Assembly: GCA_016868815.1 (NCBI GenBank)
Contig: VGFQ01000002.1
Location: forward strand, 186,001 to 250,000
Direction of reading: 5' to 3'
DNA length: 64,000 nucleotides
Source: Bacteroidota bacterium
GTDB taxonomy: Bacteria; Bacteroidota; Bacteroidia; Chitinophagales; Chitinophagaceae
Positions 32,059 through 40,762 of the stretch are shown here, piece after piece. How positions within the stretch are numbered: the first letter of the stretch is position 1; every line of letters begins with the position of its first letter. The notes below the pieces were generated by a model. That model saw only the letters and a program-made list of their open reading frames with translations. It searched no databases and had not been told where the DNA came from. The position numbers and the translations under genes were made by a program.

Positions 32059-32754
32059 TCAATTGCCGATCCTACGTCGTTCGATCCTGTCTTTCAGCCA
32101 ATAGACCGAGCGGGTAGAGAGTACCCCCAGTCCAGCACCTGCGAGCACCTCACTGAGCTGGTGCTCCCCGTGCCGCATCCTCAGGTATGATACACAGCCA
32201 GCGATCACGTATCCAGACCAACCGACCCAAGGCGATCGGAGTTTCCACTCCTGCCGGAACATCTCGGCAGCCCGAAAAGCATTGGTGGCATGCCCGGATG
32301 GAAACTGCGTGCCTGGCTTGAGGCCAAACGTGGGGATGCCCTCGCTGATTCGCCGCATCACCCACCCAGCCCCTCCAGCCAGCGCCAGGGAACCGATATC
32401 CAATGCAAGATGCTGCCGGAACCGATGCCGTAGCGGTAGACCCGCGGCATCCATCAGGTACACAGAGGCGATAGGCGTCCATTGCAGCAGCGTCTCCGGA
32501 GAGTACCCGTTGCCCGGGGCCGTGGCGGAGAGGCGATCCCATACCCGGTTGTCGAGACGCCCGATGACGGGCGTGAGTGGTTTGAGGCAGCCATAGGCCA
32601 GCGCCGTCAGTGGGATGGCTATGTGTTCTGGCCTCAAACCTTTGCCCTCCAATGTTGATGGGACAGAATCCCCCATTCCTGCCTTCATGGCTGCTGGCAG
32701 CGGCGCTGCGCAAGTGGATGCGATCCAGGATAGATATATTGTCAGCAGATACAT
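32059..32754 (-). CDS. PAP2-superfamily phosphatase
   Basis: This 231-residue exported or membrane-bound protein begins with a signal-like helix (YLLTIYLSWIASTCA). It carries the second PAP2 motif as PSGHATNAF (near residue 154), with the catalytic His. The third motif is YLRMRHGEHQLSEVLAG, where Glu replaces the usual Asp after the second His (HxxxE rather than HxxxD). The first motif, normally KxxxxxxRP, is only loosely recognisable in RRISEGIPTFGLKP. It may hydrolyse lipid phosphates such as undecaprenyl diphosphate in the periplasm; the weak first motif makes activity uncertain. It stands alone, convergent with the porin gene. Confidence 0.85.
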   Translation of the reverse strand: MYLLTIYLSWIASTCAAPLPAAMKAGMGDSVPSTLEGKGLRPEHIAIPLTALAYGCLKPLTPVIGRLDNRVWDRLSATAPGNGYSPETLLQWTPIASVYLMDAAGLPLRHRFRQHLALDIGSLALAGGAGWVMRRISEGIPTFGLKPGTQFPSGHATNAFRAAEMFRQEWKLRSPWVGWSGYVIAGCVSYLRMRHGEHQLSEVLAGAGLGVLSTRSVYWLKDRIERRRIGN

Positions 32755-32849
32755 GCAAGGTTCAAGGTAGGTTTAAAAACCGCTGAGCACCCATGGGACT
32801 GATATTTGTTAAAAAAAGATCTAGACTGGGCATTTTTCAGAATCTGTAG

Positions 32850-32857
32850 TAGTTTTG
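32850..32857 (+). promoter_or_regulatory. candidate -7 promoter element of the metal-handling cluster
   Basis: TAGTTTTG fits TAnnTTTG exactly and lies 8 bp before the ATG at 32866, so a transcript starting about 7 bp downstream would be almost leaderless. Confidence 0.4.
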
Positions 32858-32865
32858 TTCCGTCT

Positions 32866-33249
32866 ATGAAAAAGGCGTTCGTCCTCTTCCTTGCGCTCAC
32901 ATATCTGGCCATGGTCAGTGGCTTGATCCTCAACGTGCATTACTGCATGGGTAAATTGGCGTCCGTAAAGATCGGGCATCCTGAAGACGTTCGATGCCCA
33001 GATTGTGGCATGGAGAATACAGGGTGCTGTAAAGATCAGGTGGTTGTTATGAAAGTCGATGACAGCCATTCGAAACCCACCCTTTCAATTCATTTCGCCA
33101 AGATTATTCCAGCCCCTCTCTTCCGCCCGGCGCATGACGTCGTCCGCCACACCTTGATTTTGAATAATGTCGACTCCTACGACCCAAGTCCACCGGAACG
33201 ATTTACGGGCCGTTCCATCTGTATCCGGCACAGCCAGTTTCGCATTTGA
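32866..33249 (+). CDS. HYC_CC_PP family exported protein
   Basis: This 127-residue protein has an N-terminal hydrophobic segment (KKAFVLFLALTYLAMVSGLIL), followed by the family hallmark VHYCMGKL and then CPDCGMENTGCCKD, and a Pro-containing C-terminal part. In Bacteroidota this family (HYC_CC_PP, the name I know from NCBI-style annotation) usually sits beside heavy-metal proteins, as it does here: two HMA proteins follow. The Cys/His-rich segment suggests metal or redox interaction, but no function has been established to my knowledge. I chose ATG 32866 because it starts the signal segment directly. Confidence 0.8.
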   Translation: MKKAFVLFLALTYLAMVSGLILNVHYCMGKLASVKIGHPEDVRCPDCGMENTGCCKDQVVVMKVDDSHSKPTLSIHFAKIIPAPLFRPAHDVVRHTLILNNVDSYDPSPPERFTGRSICIRHSQFRI

Positions 33250-33328
33250 TTCCTTTTCCAACACTGCAGGCGTATGCCATCTGAACTGATCGCCGGTCAG
33301 TATTTCTTTCATATTCAATCTAATTTAT

Positions 33329-33871
33329 ATGAAATCAATATATCGTGTTTTGGTGCTTTCATACATGGTCGCATTGTCTACGACCGTCGCTGCACAGCAA
33401 CTTTATAATGCGCAAATAAAAGTCTGGGGCAACTGCGGCATGTGTAAAAAAACAATTGAGACCGCCGCGAAAAATGCAGGCGCAAGCACTGCCAATTGGA
33501 GTGAAGATGCCAAAATACTAGCAGTCTCCTACGACTCTTCCAAGACAGACGGCAAGAAGATCCAAAAGGCGGTGGCTGAGTCCGGATATGATACCCAGGA
33601 CTTCACCGCCCCCAAGGCAGCATACGATAAGTTGCCCGGCTGCTGCCAATACGACCGGAAGCCTGGTGCTGTCAAAGCACAGCTGGCTGCCAAGGCGGAG
33701 GATGTCCCGAAATGCCACAATATGGTCAACTCAGGCAAGTCGTCCGACTGCTGCACACCCAGTAATGCTTGCTGCAAAGAGGGTAAGTGTGAGCAACGCT
33801 TGACTGCCGGCGCTGTGGCCAGTACACAGTCCTGCTGCAAAGAAGCCAGCTCATCCTGCTGTAAGTCATAG
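33329..33871 (+). CDS. exported HMA-domain protein with Cys-rich tail
   Basis: The 180-residue protein has a signal peptide (RVLVLSYMVALSTTVAAQ), then an HMA fold (about residues 25-95) with the metal motif GNCGMCKKTIE. The C-terminal part has several Cys pairs: LPGCCQYD, SSDCCTPSNACC, KEGKCEQ, SQSCCKE-type and SSSCCKS at the very end. In total about eleven cysteines lie outside the HMA motif. Periplasmic metal binding, most likely of copper or a similar soft metal, is inferred. It lies in a cluster with another HMA protein and a thioredoxin-like protein. The Cys-rich tail is unusual for a simple HMA chaperone and resembles a metallothionein-like sink. Confidence 0.87.
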   Translation: MKSIYRVLVLSYMVALSTTVAAQQLYNAQIKVWGNCGMCKKTIETAAKNAGASTANWSEDAKILAVSYDSSKTDGKKIQKAVAESGYDTQDFTAPKAAYDKLPGCCQYDRKPGAVKAQLAAKAEDVPKCHNMVNSGKSSDCCTPSNACCKEGKCEQRLTAGAVASTQSCCKEASSSCCKS

Positions 33872-33899
33872 TAACTTGCCACGACCATTTGAATCAATC

Positions 33900-33927
33900 A
33901 GCGACAGGCGGACAAATGCCTGTCGCT
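33900..33927 (+). terminator. hairpin between the two HMA genes
   Basis: A perfect 10-bp stem, AGCGACAGGC (33900-33909) with GCCTGTCGCT (33918-33927), has an 8-nt loop. Only a weak T content follows (GTTAATCT), so it may be a terminator, an attenuator or an RNA-processing site separating expression of the two genes. Confidence 0.5.
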
Positions 33928-33943
33928 GTTAATCTATCTTGTT

Positions 33944-34492
33944 ATGAGATACATCGTCTTGTATATCTCCCTGTTTTTATGCGGCCTCCATTCCCAGGCT
34001 CAGATCCATAAAGCAACCCTGCAGGCCAGCGGCCTGACCTGCGCCATGTGTGCCCGTTCCGTCTTCAAGAGTCTGGAGACGTTGCCCTTTGTGGACAGCA
34101 TCGACACCGACCTGGTGCAATCAGCTTTCGTGCTGTTATTCAAAAAAGATGCTTCCATCGATGCTGACCAGATCCGTAAACGAGTGGAGGATGCAGGCTT
34201 CAGTGTGGCATCGCTTCACATGACGGCTTCCTTCCACCATCTGCAGTTCCCTGCAGGCGGTCATATCATGATGAACGGTCGCATTTACCACATTCTGGGA
34301 AAGGCTGGACAGATGTTGGACGGGGACCTCTCCATGTTGGTGGTCGACAAGTTGTTCCTATCTGCTAAAGACCAAAAAAAGTATGCGTCTCTCAGCCATA
34401 CTCGTTGCTATATGTCAGGCCGTACGGAGAGCCCTTGCTGCACGGCGTTTGGGATGCCTGTCAATCAACGCATCTATCACCTTAGTCTCTAA
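33944..34492 (+). CDS. exported HMA-domain protein
   Basis: The 182-residue protein starts with a signal peptide (YIVLYISLFLCGLHSQAQ). An HMA domain (about residues 22-88) has the metal motif GLTCAMCARSV and the typical VDSIDTDLVQSAFVLLFKKD strand pattern. The remaining 95 residues contain FPAGGHIMMNGRIYHILGKAGQMLDG and end with a Cys-pair region (RTESPCCTAFG), which I do not assign to a known domain. A periplasmic metal-binding role is inferred. The following barrel-like gene starts 4 bp after this stop codon, so the two are co-transcribed. It is a different paralogue from the Cys-rich HMA protein upstream. Confidence 0.85.
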   Translation: MRYIVLYISLFLCGLHSQAQIHKATLQASGLTCAMCARSVFKSLETLPFVDSIDTDLVQSAFVLLFKKDASIDADQIRKRVEDAGFSVASLHMTASFHHLQFPAGGHIMMNGRIYHILGKAGQMLDGDLSMLVVDKLFLSAKDQKKYASLSHTRCYMSGRTESPCCTAFGMPVNQRIYHLSL

Positions 34493-34496
34493 GCGG

Positions 34497-35378
34497 ATGC
34501 GTCTCCCCACTGTAACGGTACGCCAAACGCACGCCTGCACATCATGGCGCATTGTATTGGCCGGCATGCTTACAGTCTGCTGGCTTCCCGGCTTTGCGCA
34601 AGAGTTATATGTATTCTCAGAGCCGGCCTCTAACATGCCGGCGAGGGCAGTAGCAGCCAAGGCTGCCGGCAAGTTTGTCAGCAGTATTATGTCTGGTCGG
34701 ACGGACCACCGACAGAAACTATATGCAAGCTTCGGCCTTAGCCGAAAATGGATGATGCGGACGGGCACCACCTTTTCAAATATGTACGTTTCTCCCGACA
34801 CGCGCTGGGAATCGCTCAGCCTCTACACGAAATACAGATTCCTCTCTAAAGATGGCATTCATCGTCATTTTCGGGCTGCCGCCTTTCTGGCAGCCTCCTA
34901 CAGTAGGAATGAGCCTTTGTTCGATGAAATCAGCCTTGAGGGTGACCAGAGCGGAGTGCAGGCTGGGTTGGTATTCACCCAGCTGATACATAAGTTGGCG
35001 CTTTCCTCAACGCTGGGCTACACCGAAGTGCTGCAGTCTAAGCGCTGGGATAAGCAGCACGCCTCCATGCATCCCTACCGGAGCTTTGGCTACTCACTCT
35101 CTGCTGGGTATCTGCTGCTGCCTGTCCGATACCGCAGCTATCGGCAGACCAACCTCAACCTATACGTGGAGATGCTGGGCGTACAGAATCTCGACAAGTC
35201 CCAAGCCTATCTGGACTTAGCCCCCGCCTTTCAGTTGATCTTTAACAGCAATACTAAGGTTAATGCCGGCTATCGCTTCGCTTTGAGTGGGAACATGTAT
35301 CGGATGGCAGACAGGAGTGTGTTGGTCAGCGTAGAGACGACTTTTCTAAACGTATTACGGGAAAAAAATCGTGACTGA
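34497..35378 (+). CDS. predicted outer-membrane beta-barrel protein in the metal cluster
   Basis: I take ATG 34497, which gives 293 residues with an N-terminal signal region (SWRIVLAGMLTVCWLPGFAQ); a longer upstream reading frame overlaps the preceding gene and adds nothing domain-like. The mature part has alternating aromatic and polar residues typical of barrel strands (KLYASFGLSRKWMMRTGTTFSNMY, RYRSYRQTNLNLYVEML, VNAGYRFALSGNMYRMADRS). The end VSVETTFLNVLREKNRD lacks a strong terminal aromatic. I recognise no named family. Context between two HMA proteins and a TlpA-like protein suggests a role in outer-membrane metal traffic, by inference. Confidence 0.72.
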   Translation: MRLPTVTVRQTHACTSWRIVLAGMLTVCWLPGFAQELYVFSEPASNMPARAVAAKAAGKFVSSIMSGRTDHRQKLYASFGLSRKWMMRTGTTFSNMYVSPDTRWESLSLYTKYRFLSKDGIHRHFRAAAFLAASYSRNEPLFDEISLEGDQSGVQAGLVFTQLIHKLALSSTLGYTEVLQSKRWDKQHASMHPYRSFGYSLSAGYLLLPVRYRSYRQTNLNLYVEMLGVQNLDKSQAYLDLAPAFQLIFNSNTKVNAGYRFALSGNMYRMADRSVLVSVETTFLNVLREKNRD

Positions 35379-35403
35379 TGGCTGGCTTGAAACAAATACT
35401 TCT

Positions 35404-35919
35404 ATGGATTGCGCGACTATTTGTAAAAAAAGATTGCTGCCGCTGATGCTTCTTTCTGCCTGGTCCTTGCATACGGTGCAAGGCTATGGGCAGGAGCCGA
35501 TCCTAGTCGGGGAGAAAGCCCCGGAGATCCGTCTGGCCGACATACAGGACCAGCCATTTCTGCTCTCTACCCTTAAAGGTAAAGTGGTGTTGGTAGATTT
35601 CTGGGCCAGCTGGTGTATGCCCTGCCGCATGAGTCATCCATCTCTTGTGAAGTTGCAGAAATCATATGCTCCACGCGGGCTAGAGGTCGTGAGCGTCTCT
35701 GTGGATGAAGACCGGCGAGCCTGGATGCGGGCTGTGAAGACCGACAACCTTAGCTGGACGCAACTTCTCGATGTACGCAGCCGTCAGGCCGCTTCGTTTG
35801 CCTTTGGCGTCAAGTATCTGCCCAACTCTTTTCTCATCGATAAAAAGGGCGTCGTGCGGGGCGTAGATGCCACCGGCAGAAAGCTCATGCGATTGGTGGA
35901 GGCACTCCTGTCTGAGTGA
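35404..35919 (+). CDS. TlpA-like thiol-disulfide oxidoreductase
   Basis: The 171-residue protein has a signal segment (RLLPLMLLSAWSLHTVQG) and a thioredoxin fold of the TlpA/ResA type (about residues 35-165). Its active site is WASWCMPCRMSHP, and the cis-proline is in FGVKYLPNSFLIDKKG. It probably reduces periplasmic disulfides or metal-binding thiols, such as those of the neighbouring Cys-rich proteins. A GTG at 35371, overlapping the previous stop codon by 8 bp, is an alternative start; ATG 35404 places the signal peptide better. It is the last gene of the metal/thiol cluster. Confidence 0.9.
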   Translation: MDCATICKKRLLPLMLLSAWSLHTVQGYGQEPILVGEKAPEIRLADIQDQPFLLSTLKGKVVLVDFWASWCMPCRMSHPSLVKLQKSYAPRGLEVVSVSVDEDRRAWMRAVKTDNLSWTQLLDVRSRQAASFAFGVKYLPNSFLIDKKGVVRGVDATGRKLMRLVEALLSE

Positions 35920-35958
35920 GGAGCTTACCTCCTAAGGTATGTTATCATCTAAACGTTC

Positions 35959-36864
35959 CTACTTAGAGGCCCATGTGCTTACCAGACATGGTAAGCGCCA
36001 TCGTCTAAAAAATCGATAGGTTTCGTGTTGGGCACCAAAGCCATCGAAAAAGAATGCTACTCCCGGGAGATCCGATCCTTCGAAATCGAGTACGCATTCC
36101 TGGCTGGCGTATTCCTGAACGACGCGATCCAACATTCTGGCAGCAGCCTGGCATTTTCTGCCCCTCGCATCGCTCCAGGCGGCCATGTAATATATTCTGC
36201 CAGGGGATCGGAAGAAAAGGGCGCCGGCTACCAGTCTTCCATCTTTCATCCAGCCTATGGTGAAGGCTTGCTCCATCTTTCGAAGTTCTTCGTAGAGCTG
36301 TGTCAGTCTTCTCCAGTCACGCGGCTTGGTTCCTTTCAGTGTACCCAGCCGACCGGCTTTTGCTAGTAAGGGCCTGATCGGAATGCCTGCACAAGCATAT
36401 GCTCCCGGCTCAGGCTCCTTTCTCAGTGCGCTGCGAAGGCTTGCTCGGTAGTTTGAGAAGATGTCCGGATAGGGGCTTCGAAGGGAAAGGGTGTGGTTGC
36501 ATCGATCTTTGCCTGGCCAGGGAATGCTCCGGCCTTTCACTTCCAAGTTCATATCCCATAGCCAGAAGTGGGGAGGGATTGCCTCTAGAAAGGATAGGGT
36601 GTCGTAGCCAGTGGGGGGGCTCCCATAGACGGCGAGCGGGCCGGCGAAAGGCATTGGATATACATAGCTGACCCCTAGTTTTTGGCGATGAGGCAAGGGA
36701 AGTACAGCCTGATAGTCCCCCCAAACAATGGCATCCCAGCAATCTGACATATGGTCTAAAAACACGGAATGACCATAGAGCCGGCCATTGGATGCATTGG
36801 TGACACAATCATCCCAGCGGTGGGTGTCGATCTCCGACCTGCGCATAAATTGCCATCCTTTCAT
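35959..36864 (-). CDS. GNAT/FemAB-like acyltransferase family protein
   Basis: The 301-residue protein lacks a signal peptide. The first half contains RWDDCVTNASNGRLYGHSVFLD and YVYPMPFAGPLAVYGSP. The second half, with RRLTQLYEELRKMEQAFTIGWMKDGRLVAGALFFRSPGRIYYMAAWSD and a final DFEGSDLPGVAFFFDGFGAQHETY, looks like a GNAT/FemAB acyltransferase core. Bacteroidota proteins of this type are usually annotated only as GNAT-fold. The substrate is unknown. It lies 45 bp downstream of the sugar transferase on the same strand, so it might modify an envelope glycan or peptidoglycan precursor, which is inference from position. Confidence 0.7.
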   Translation of the reverse strand: MKGWQFMRRSEIDTHRWDDCVTNASNGRLYGHSVFLDHMSDCWDAIVWGDYQAVLPLPHRQKLGVSYVYPMPFAGPLAVYGSPPTGYDTLSFLEAIPPHFWLWDMNLEVKGRSIPWPGKDRCNHTLSLRSPYPDIFSNYRASLRSALRKEPEPGAYACAGIPIRPLLAKAGRLGTLKGTKPRDWRRLTQLYEELRKMEQAFTIGWMKDGRLVAGALFFRSPGRIYYMAAWSDARGRKCQAAARMLDRVVQEYASQECVLDFEGSDLPGVAFFFDGFGAQHETYRFFRRWRLPCLVSTWASK

Positions 36865-36909
36865 GTCTTTAGCCTGTTGAGCAGCTGGTAGCGCCAGCCT
36901 TGTTGAAAA

Positions 36910-38310
36910 TTATTTGCCTTTTCCTGTCAGGATGATGCGTATCGTGTGCAGCATGATTTTCAGGTCCAATGCCAGGGAGATGTTCTCTATGTATACAAGG
37001 TCATATTTCATCCGTTCTATCATCTCCGCTACGTTTTCCGCATACCCATACTTCACCATGCCCCAGCTGGTGAGGCCTGGCTTTACCCTGAGGAGATAAG
37101 GGTAATATGGTTCTAGGGCTAAGACCTGGTCGATGTAATATCGCCTTTCCGGGCGCGGGCCCACCAGGCTCATCTCCCCATTCAGGACATTCCAAAGTTG
37201 CGGCAGCTCATCGATCCGCCATTTGCGCATGGTCCGCCCCCAGGGTGTGATGCGCGGGTCGAGGTCGAACGAGAGCCTGGGTCCATCCTTTTCAGCATCC
37301 AGATACATCGAACGGAATTTCCATATCTGGAAGGCCTTTCCTTTGTAGCCTATCCGTTCCTGAGAATATAAAATAGGACCCATGGAAGAGTTGCGGACGC
37401 GAATGGCTGCATAAAGGAAGAGAGGGGAGAGGGTGATAAGGCCCAGTAAAGATATTGTTTTATCGATCATCCTTTTGGCATGCAACTGCCAAGGGGGCAG
37501 CAGATCGGTATCAATGTGGATGAGGGCTGCACCGAGGACATTGCTCGTCTTCACGGATCCGGACAGGATGTCCAGCATGTCCGGCACCAGCCGGATTCGG
37601 ACATCCTGGTCCGATAGTTCACGGATGATGCGGTGGGCTTCCTCTCCGTGTTTTCCTGCCAGGCAGAGGATGACGACGGCTACACGCATTTCCTCTACCA
37701 CGGCTCCGATGCAGCTGAAGTCTCCTAGTCTTTCCAAAGGGGCCAGCTGCTGGCTGCCATGATCCGTCGGGGAGAGGTATCCGATCATGCGATAACCTGT
37801 CCACCGGCTGTCGGCCGCGATGTCTGTCCAGCATTTGGCCAGGCTGTCCGTGTCCCCAACCAATAAGGTATTAAAGCGCACGTTGCCATTGGCCAGCTGC
37901 TGCTTCACCTGCCACAGGATGCCCATCCGACAAGCGGCCGGGCATAGGAACAGTGGTATCCAGGTGTAGAGAAAGTGAATGCCGTCTACGGCCGACTTGC
38001 CGGCATCAGGCATCGCGCTCCATGCCAGCCAAAGAAATACATTGAGCAGAAAGGCTGCCACCGCCATCTGGATAAATTCATTCCATCTGGACTTCTCGTA
38101 CAGCGAATCATAAGTACCCATCAACGCAAGAGATATCACGGTGATTGCAGCAATTCCGATTGGCAGGACCATACTCCAGCCGGCTGGCAAGCTGCCCAGC
38201 AGATGACCATCCATAGGGCTTGCCATGCAGGCCAGCCATACGCCGGCCGTCAGGGCAAGCGCGTCTCCTGCGAGATACCAACCGCTGTTGATGGGCTGAT
38301 GTCGGCTCAT
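36910..38310 (-). CDS. polyprenyl-phosphate sugar phosphotransferase (exopolysaccharide initiating)
   Basis: The 466-residue protein starts exopolysaccharide or O-antigen repeat assembly by moving a sugar-1-phosphate onto undecaprenyl phosphate. It has several N-terminal membrane helices (about residues 10-150), a central Rossmann-like CoA-binding region ([16 protein letters not shown]), and the C-terminal bacterial sugar transferase domain. That domain begins [20 protein letters not shown], with [45 protein letters not shown] and [12 protein letters not shown]. These are the hallmarks of the WbaP/PglC-like catalytic core. The start overlaps the stop of the Gfo/Idh gene (ATGA, 38307-38310). 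Confidence 0.94.
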   Translation of the reverse strand: MSRHQPINSGWYLAGDALALTAGVWLACMASPMDGHLLGSLPAGWSMVLPIGIAAITVISLALMGTYDSLYEKSRWNEFIQMAVAAFLLNVFLWLAWSAMPDAGKSAVDGIHFLYTWIPLFLCPAACRMGILWQVKQQLANGNVRFNTLLVGDTDSLAKCWTDIAADSRWTGYRMIGYLSPTDHGSQQLAPLERLGDFSCIGAVVEEMRVAVVILCLAGKHGEEAHRIIRELSDQDVRIRLVPDMLDILSGSVKTSNVLGAALIHIDTDLLPPWQLHAKRMIDKTISLLGLITLSPLFLYAAIRVRNSSMGPILYSQERIGYKGKAFQIWKFRSMYLDAEKDGPRLSFDLDPRITPWGRTMRKWRIDELPQLWNVLNGEMSLVGPRPERRYYIDQVLALEPYYPYLLRVKPGLTSWGMVKYGYAENVAEMIERMKYDLVYIENISLALDLKIMLHTIRIILTGKGK

Positions 38311-39287
38311 CCCTTGTCCGGCTTGGTGTTCATCTCTAGTTTTCGGAGGATCTGGTGGGCTACGTCCATCGCTATAAATCCGTCCAGCTCACTGACGGTG
38401 GGGGTGGTTCCATTTCGTATGGCATCGCAAAAGGCAGTCAGCTCGTGTAGGATGGCATTGCCTTCTACTACTGATGGATTCTCCACTGCTAGGGTTCGGA
38501 TACCCTGGGGGGTCTGCACATCAAAGCTGAGGAGTCCCTCATCCCCTTCGGCTTTCATGCGGATGACTTCTGATCGCTTCTCCAGAAAGTCGATGCCGAT
38601 GTAGGCATCTTTCTGAAAGAGGCGCATCTTTCGCATTCGCTTCAGCGAAATCCTAGATGCCGTAAGGTTGGCGACGCACCCATTGTTAAACTCGATGCGT
38701 ACGTTGGCAATATCGGGCGTATTTGTTAGCACGGCCACGCCACTAGCATGGATGGCCTTGATGCTGCTCTTTACCAGATGCAGGACGATGTCGATGTCGT
38801 GGATCATCAGGTCTAGGATCACGCTTGTCTCTGTTCCCCTGGGCTTGAACTCCGCTAGTCGGTGGACCTCGATGAACATGGGGTCCATCTGTTGATGCTT
38901 TAGTGCCAGCAATGCCGGGTTAAAGCGTTCCACATGGCCGACTTGAAACCGTACGCCTGACTCGCGCACCAGTTTCACCATCGTTTCTGCTTGCTCCATG
39001 GTCTCCATCATGGGCTTTTCTACAAAGACATGGCGTCCTTTACGAATGGCCAGCTCGCAAAGTGCATAGTGGGTCTGGGTAGGCACGACGATGTCTACCG
39101 CATCCACTTCGTCTATGAGTGTCTCCGCAGATTCATATCTTTTCAAGCCAAAACGTGCCGACGCTTCGTTGGCAGCCTGCTCATCTGGGTCATAGAAACC
39201 TACGATCACCGTGCCCGGAATCTCCTTCCAATTCTGTAGGTGGAACTTCCCCAGATGGCCCGCCCCAAATACGCCTATGTTCAGCAT
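38307..39287 (-). CDS. Gfo/Idh/MocA family sugar oxidoreductase
   Basis: The 326-residue protein has an N-terminal NAD(P)-binding Rossmann fold ([20 protein letters not shown]) and the family core [33 protein letters not shown], including the catalytic EKP lysine. The C-terminal Gfo/Idh domain contains [12 protein letters not shown] and [16 protein letters not shown] (HDxD). The family oxidises or epimerises nucleotide or free sugars. Translation is probably coupled to the sugar transferase through the ATGA overlap, so a role in sugar supply for envelope glycan is likely. The start at 39287 gives the clean Rossmann N-terminus; the longer ATG 39308 adds seven residues. Confidence 0.92.
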   Translation of the reverse strand: MLNIGVFGAGHLGKFHLQNWKEIPGTVIVGFYDPDEQAANEASARFGLKRYESAETLIDEVDAVDIVVPTQTHYALCELAIRKGRHVFVEKPMMETMEQAETMVKLVRESGVRFQVGHVERFNPALLALKHQQMDPMFIEVHRLAEFKPRGTETSVILDLMIHDIDIVLHLVKSSIKAIHASGVAVLTNTPDIANVRIEFNNGCVANLTASRISLKRMRKMRLFQKDAYIGIDFLEKRSEVIRMKAEGDEGLLSFDVQTPQGIRTLAVENPSVVEGNAILHELTAFCDAIRNGTTPTVSELDGFIAMDVAHQILRKLEMNTKPDKG

Positions 39288-39305
39288 GTTATGGTGGAAT
39301 GTGGG

Positions 39306-39313
39306 CAAAAATA
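39306..39313 (-). promoter_or_regulatory. candidate -7 promoter element of the Gfo/Idh-sugar transferase operon
   Basis: On the minus strand TATTTTTG matches TAnnTTTG and lies 18 bp before the ATG at 39287. It would drive the minus-strand genes down to 35959. Confidence 0.4.
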
Positions 39314-39397
39314 CACCAAAGCCTCACAAGAACAGAAGGCCGCAGCCCTTTTGGAGAGATGCTTGATAATGGGGACATTTGCGCTGTGACAGTGCAC

Positions 39398-40093
39398 ATG
39401 CATCTGCGAAGCCCTATCGTTGTGACCATTGATGGGTGGTCTTCTTGCGGGAAAAGTACCCTGGCCCGCCAGCTGGCGCAACGTCTTGACTACCTGTACA
39501 TCGACAGCGGCGCGATGTACCGAGCCATTACCCTCTATTTTCTCCGGCATCAGGTGGATTTTTCCGACCCCCTGGCAGTCGCTGAAGCGCTACGGCACAT
39601 CCATCTCTCTTTTGTCTGGAACAACCTTTTGGGGCAGTCAGAGATGCACTTGAACGACGAGAATGTGGAACAGGAGATCCGGGGCCTGGCCGTCGCGCAA
39701 CAGGTCAGCGAGGTGGCGGCCATTGCCGATGTCAGGACCTTCGCCATCGATCAGCAACGCCTCATGGGCCAGCATAAAGGCATCGTGATGGACGGCCGAG
39801 ATATCGGCACGGTCGTATTTCCCCAGGCTGAACTGAAAATCTTCATGACAGCGGATATGGACGTCCGGGTACAACGCCGCTACCAGGAGATGGCACAGAA
39901 AAATCCTTCAGTCGACTTGCAAGAGGTGAGGAAAAATCTGGAGCAAAGGGACTATCTCGACTCGCATCGGATTGTCTCTCCCTTACGACAGGCAGCTGAC
40001 GCCGTCTTGATAGACAATACCTTCATCTCTCGGGAAGAACAGCTGCAATTGGCCTGGCAATGGGTCAAAGACAGAGAAGGACATTCGTCATAG
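39398..40093 (+). CDS. cmk: cytidylate kinase
   Basis: The 231-residue protein phosphorylates CMP and dCMP with ATP. It has the P-loop VTIDGWSSCGKSTLA at the start, DYLYIDSGAMYRAIT (nucleotide-binding), a central EVAAIADVR region, the DGRDIGTVVFPQAELKIFMTA block, and RRYQEM followed by REDYLDS-like (KNLEQRDYLDSHR) and the C-terminal DAVLIDNT. All family motifs are present. The start is set at 39398 (MHLRSPIVVTIDG); a slightly longer frame upstream is not conserved-looking. Downstream on the other strand are the remains of a deaminase, then ispH. Confidence 0.95.
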   Translation: MHLRSPIVVTIDGWSSCGKSTLARQLAQRLDYLYIDSGAMYRAITLYFLRHQVDFSDPLAVAEALRHIHLSFVWNNLLGQSEMHLNDENVEQEIRGLAVAQQVSEVAAIADVRTFAIDQQRLMGQHKGIVMDGRDIGTVVFPQAELKIFMTADMDVRVQRRYQEMAQKNPSVDLQEVRKNLEQRDYLDSHRIVSPLRQAADAVLIDNTFISREEQLQLAWQWVKDREGHSS

Positions 40094-40112
40094 GGGGAGT
40101 CTTCGGATACCT

Positions 40113-40702
40113 TCATCGCTGTCTGTTCAGAAATAACTGGTCTGCCTCCTCCGCTAGGATGTCGCCGAGCAGCAGAAACTTTTCAAAAAGGGGAGGCCTC
40201 TACCACCTGACGGGCGGGCAGCCCTATTTGTTCAATACCTGCTTTGCGGATCCCATCAATGGGAGATGTATAGCCCGCACCCCCAACTCCTGCCCAGATG
40301 AGTGTACTTATGCACATGGAACAGAGTTTGCCTGTCGTGTAAAGGATCATGTCTTTCCAGGCACGGTTGCCATATTTCTGGACATATTTGTTGATACCGT
40401 CCTTCTCCCCGTGCAGGATGGGGTTTTCTGCAGGATGGTTTACGCCGGTTGCCATGACTTTCCCCTGGAAGCCCAATGATGGCGGCGCCGAAGGGATACC
40501 TAGGGCTGGCACGGGCTGCACCAAGGGCATGAAGCATATGCTGCCGATGGATATTGACCGTCATGGTCGGGATGGTTACCTGACCTTGAGAATAGCGATG
40601 GCTGCTGTCTTTGACTTTTTTCTTGGCGGGGCATGCCAATGTCATATAGAGGCCGACGCATTGGAACACTGACTTCAGCTCGTTTCTAGCTGAGGTCTTC
40701 AT
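40113..40702 (-). pseudogene. frameshifted nucleoside deaminase (cytidine/guanine deaminase family)
   Basis: Three frames on the minus strand must be joined. The first (about 40702 to 40490) runs from an apparent lipoprotein-type start with a Cys, through VNIHRQHMLHALGAARAS, to PRYPFGAAII. The second has KVMATGVNHPAENPILHGEK (His/Glu of the HxE motif), then LYTTGKLCSMCISTLIWAG, and ends VVEASPF with TGA. A +1 shift then gives FEKFLLLGDILAEEADQLF and a stop at 40113, matching the family C-terminus. The zinc motif PCxxC reads LCSMC, so its Pro is also changed. Two frameshifts are decisive. It lies between cmk and ispH. Confidence 0.82.
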
Positions 40703-40762
40703 CGGCTCGTGCGTTACAACCAAGGGGCAGATCTGGTGGTACCGGCTGCTGGCTTATAAGGT

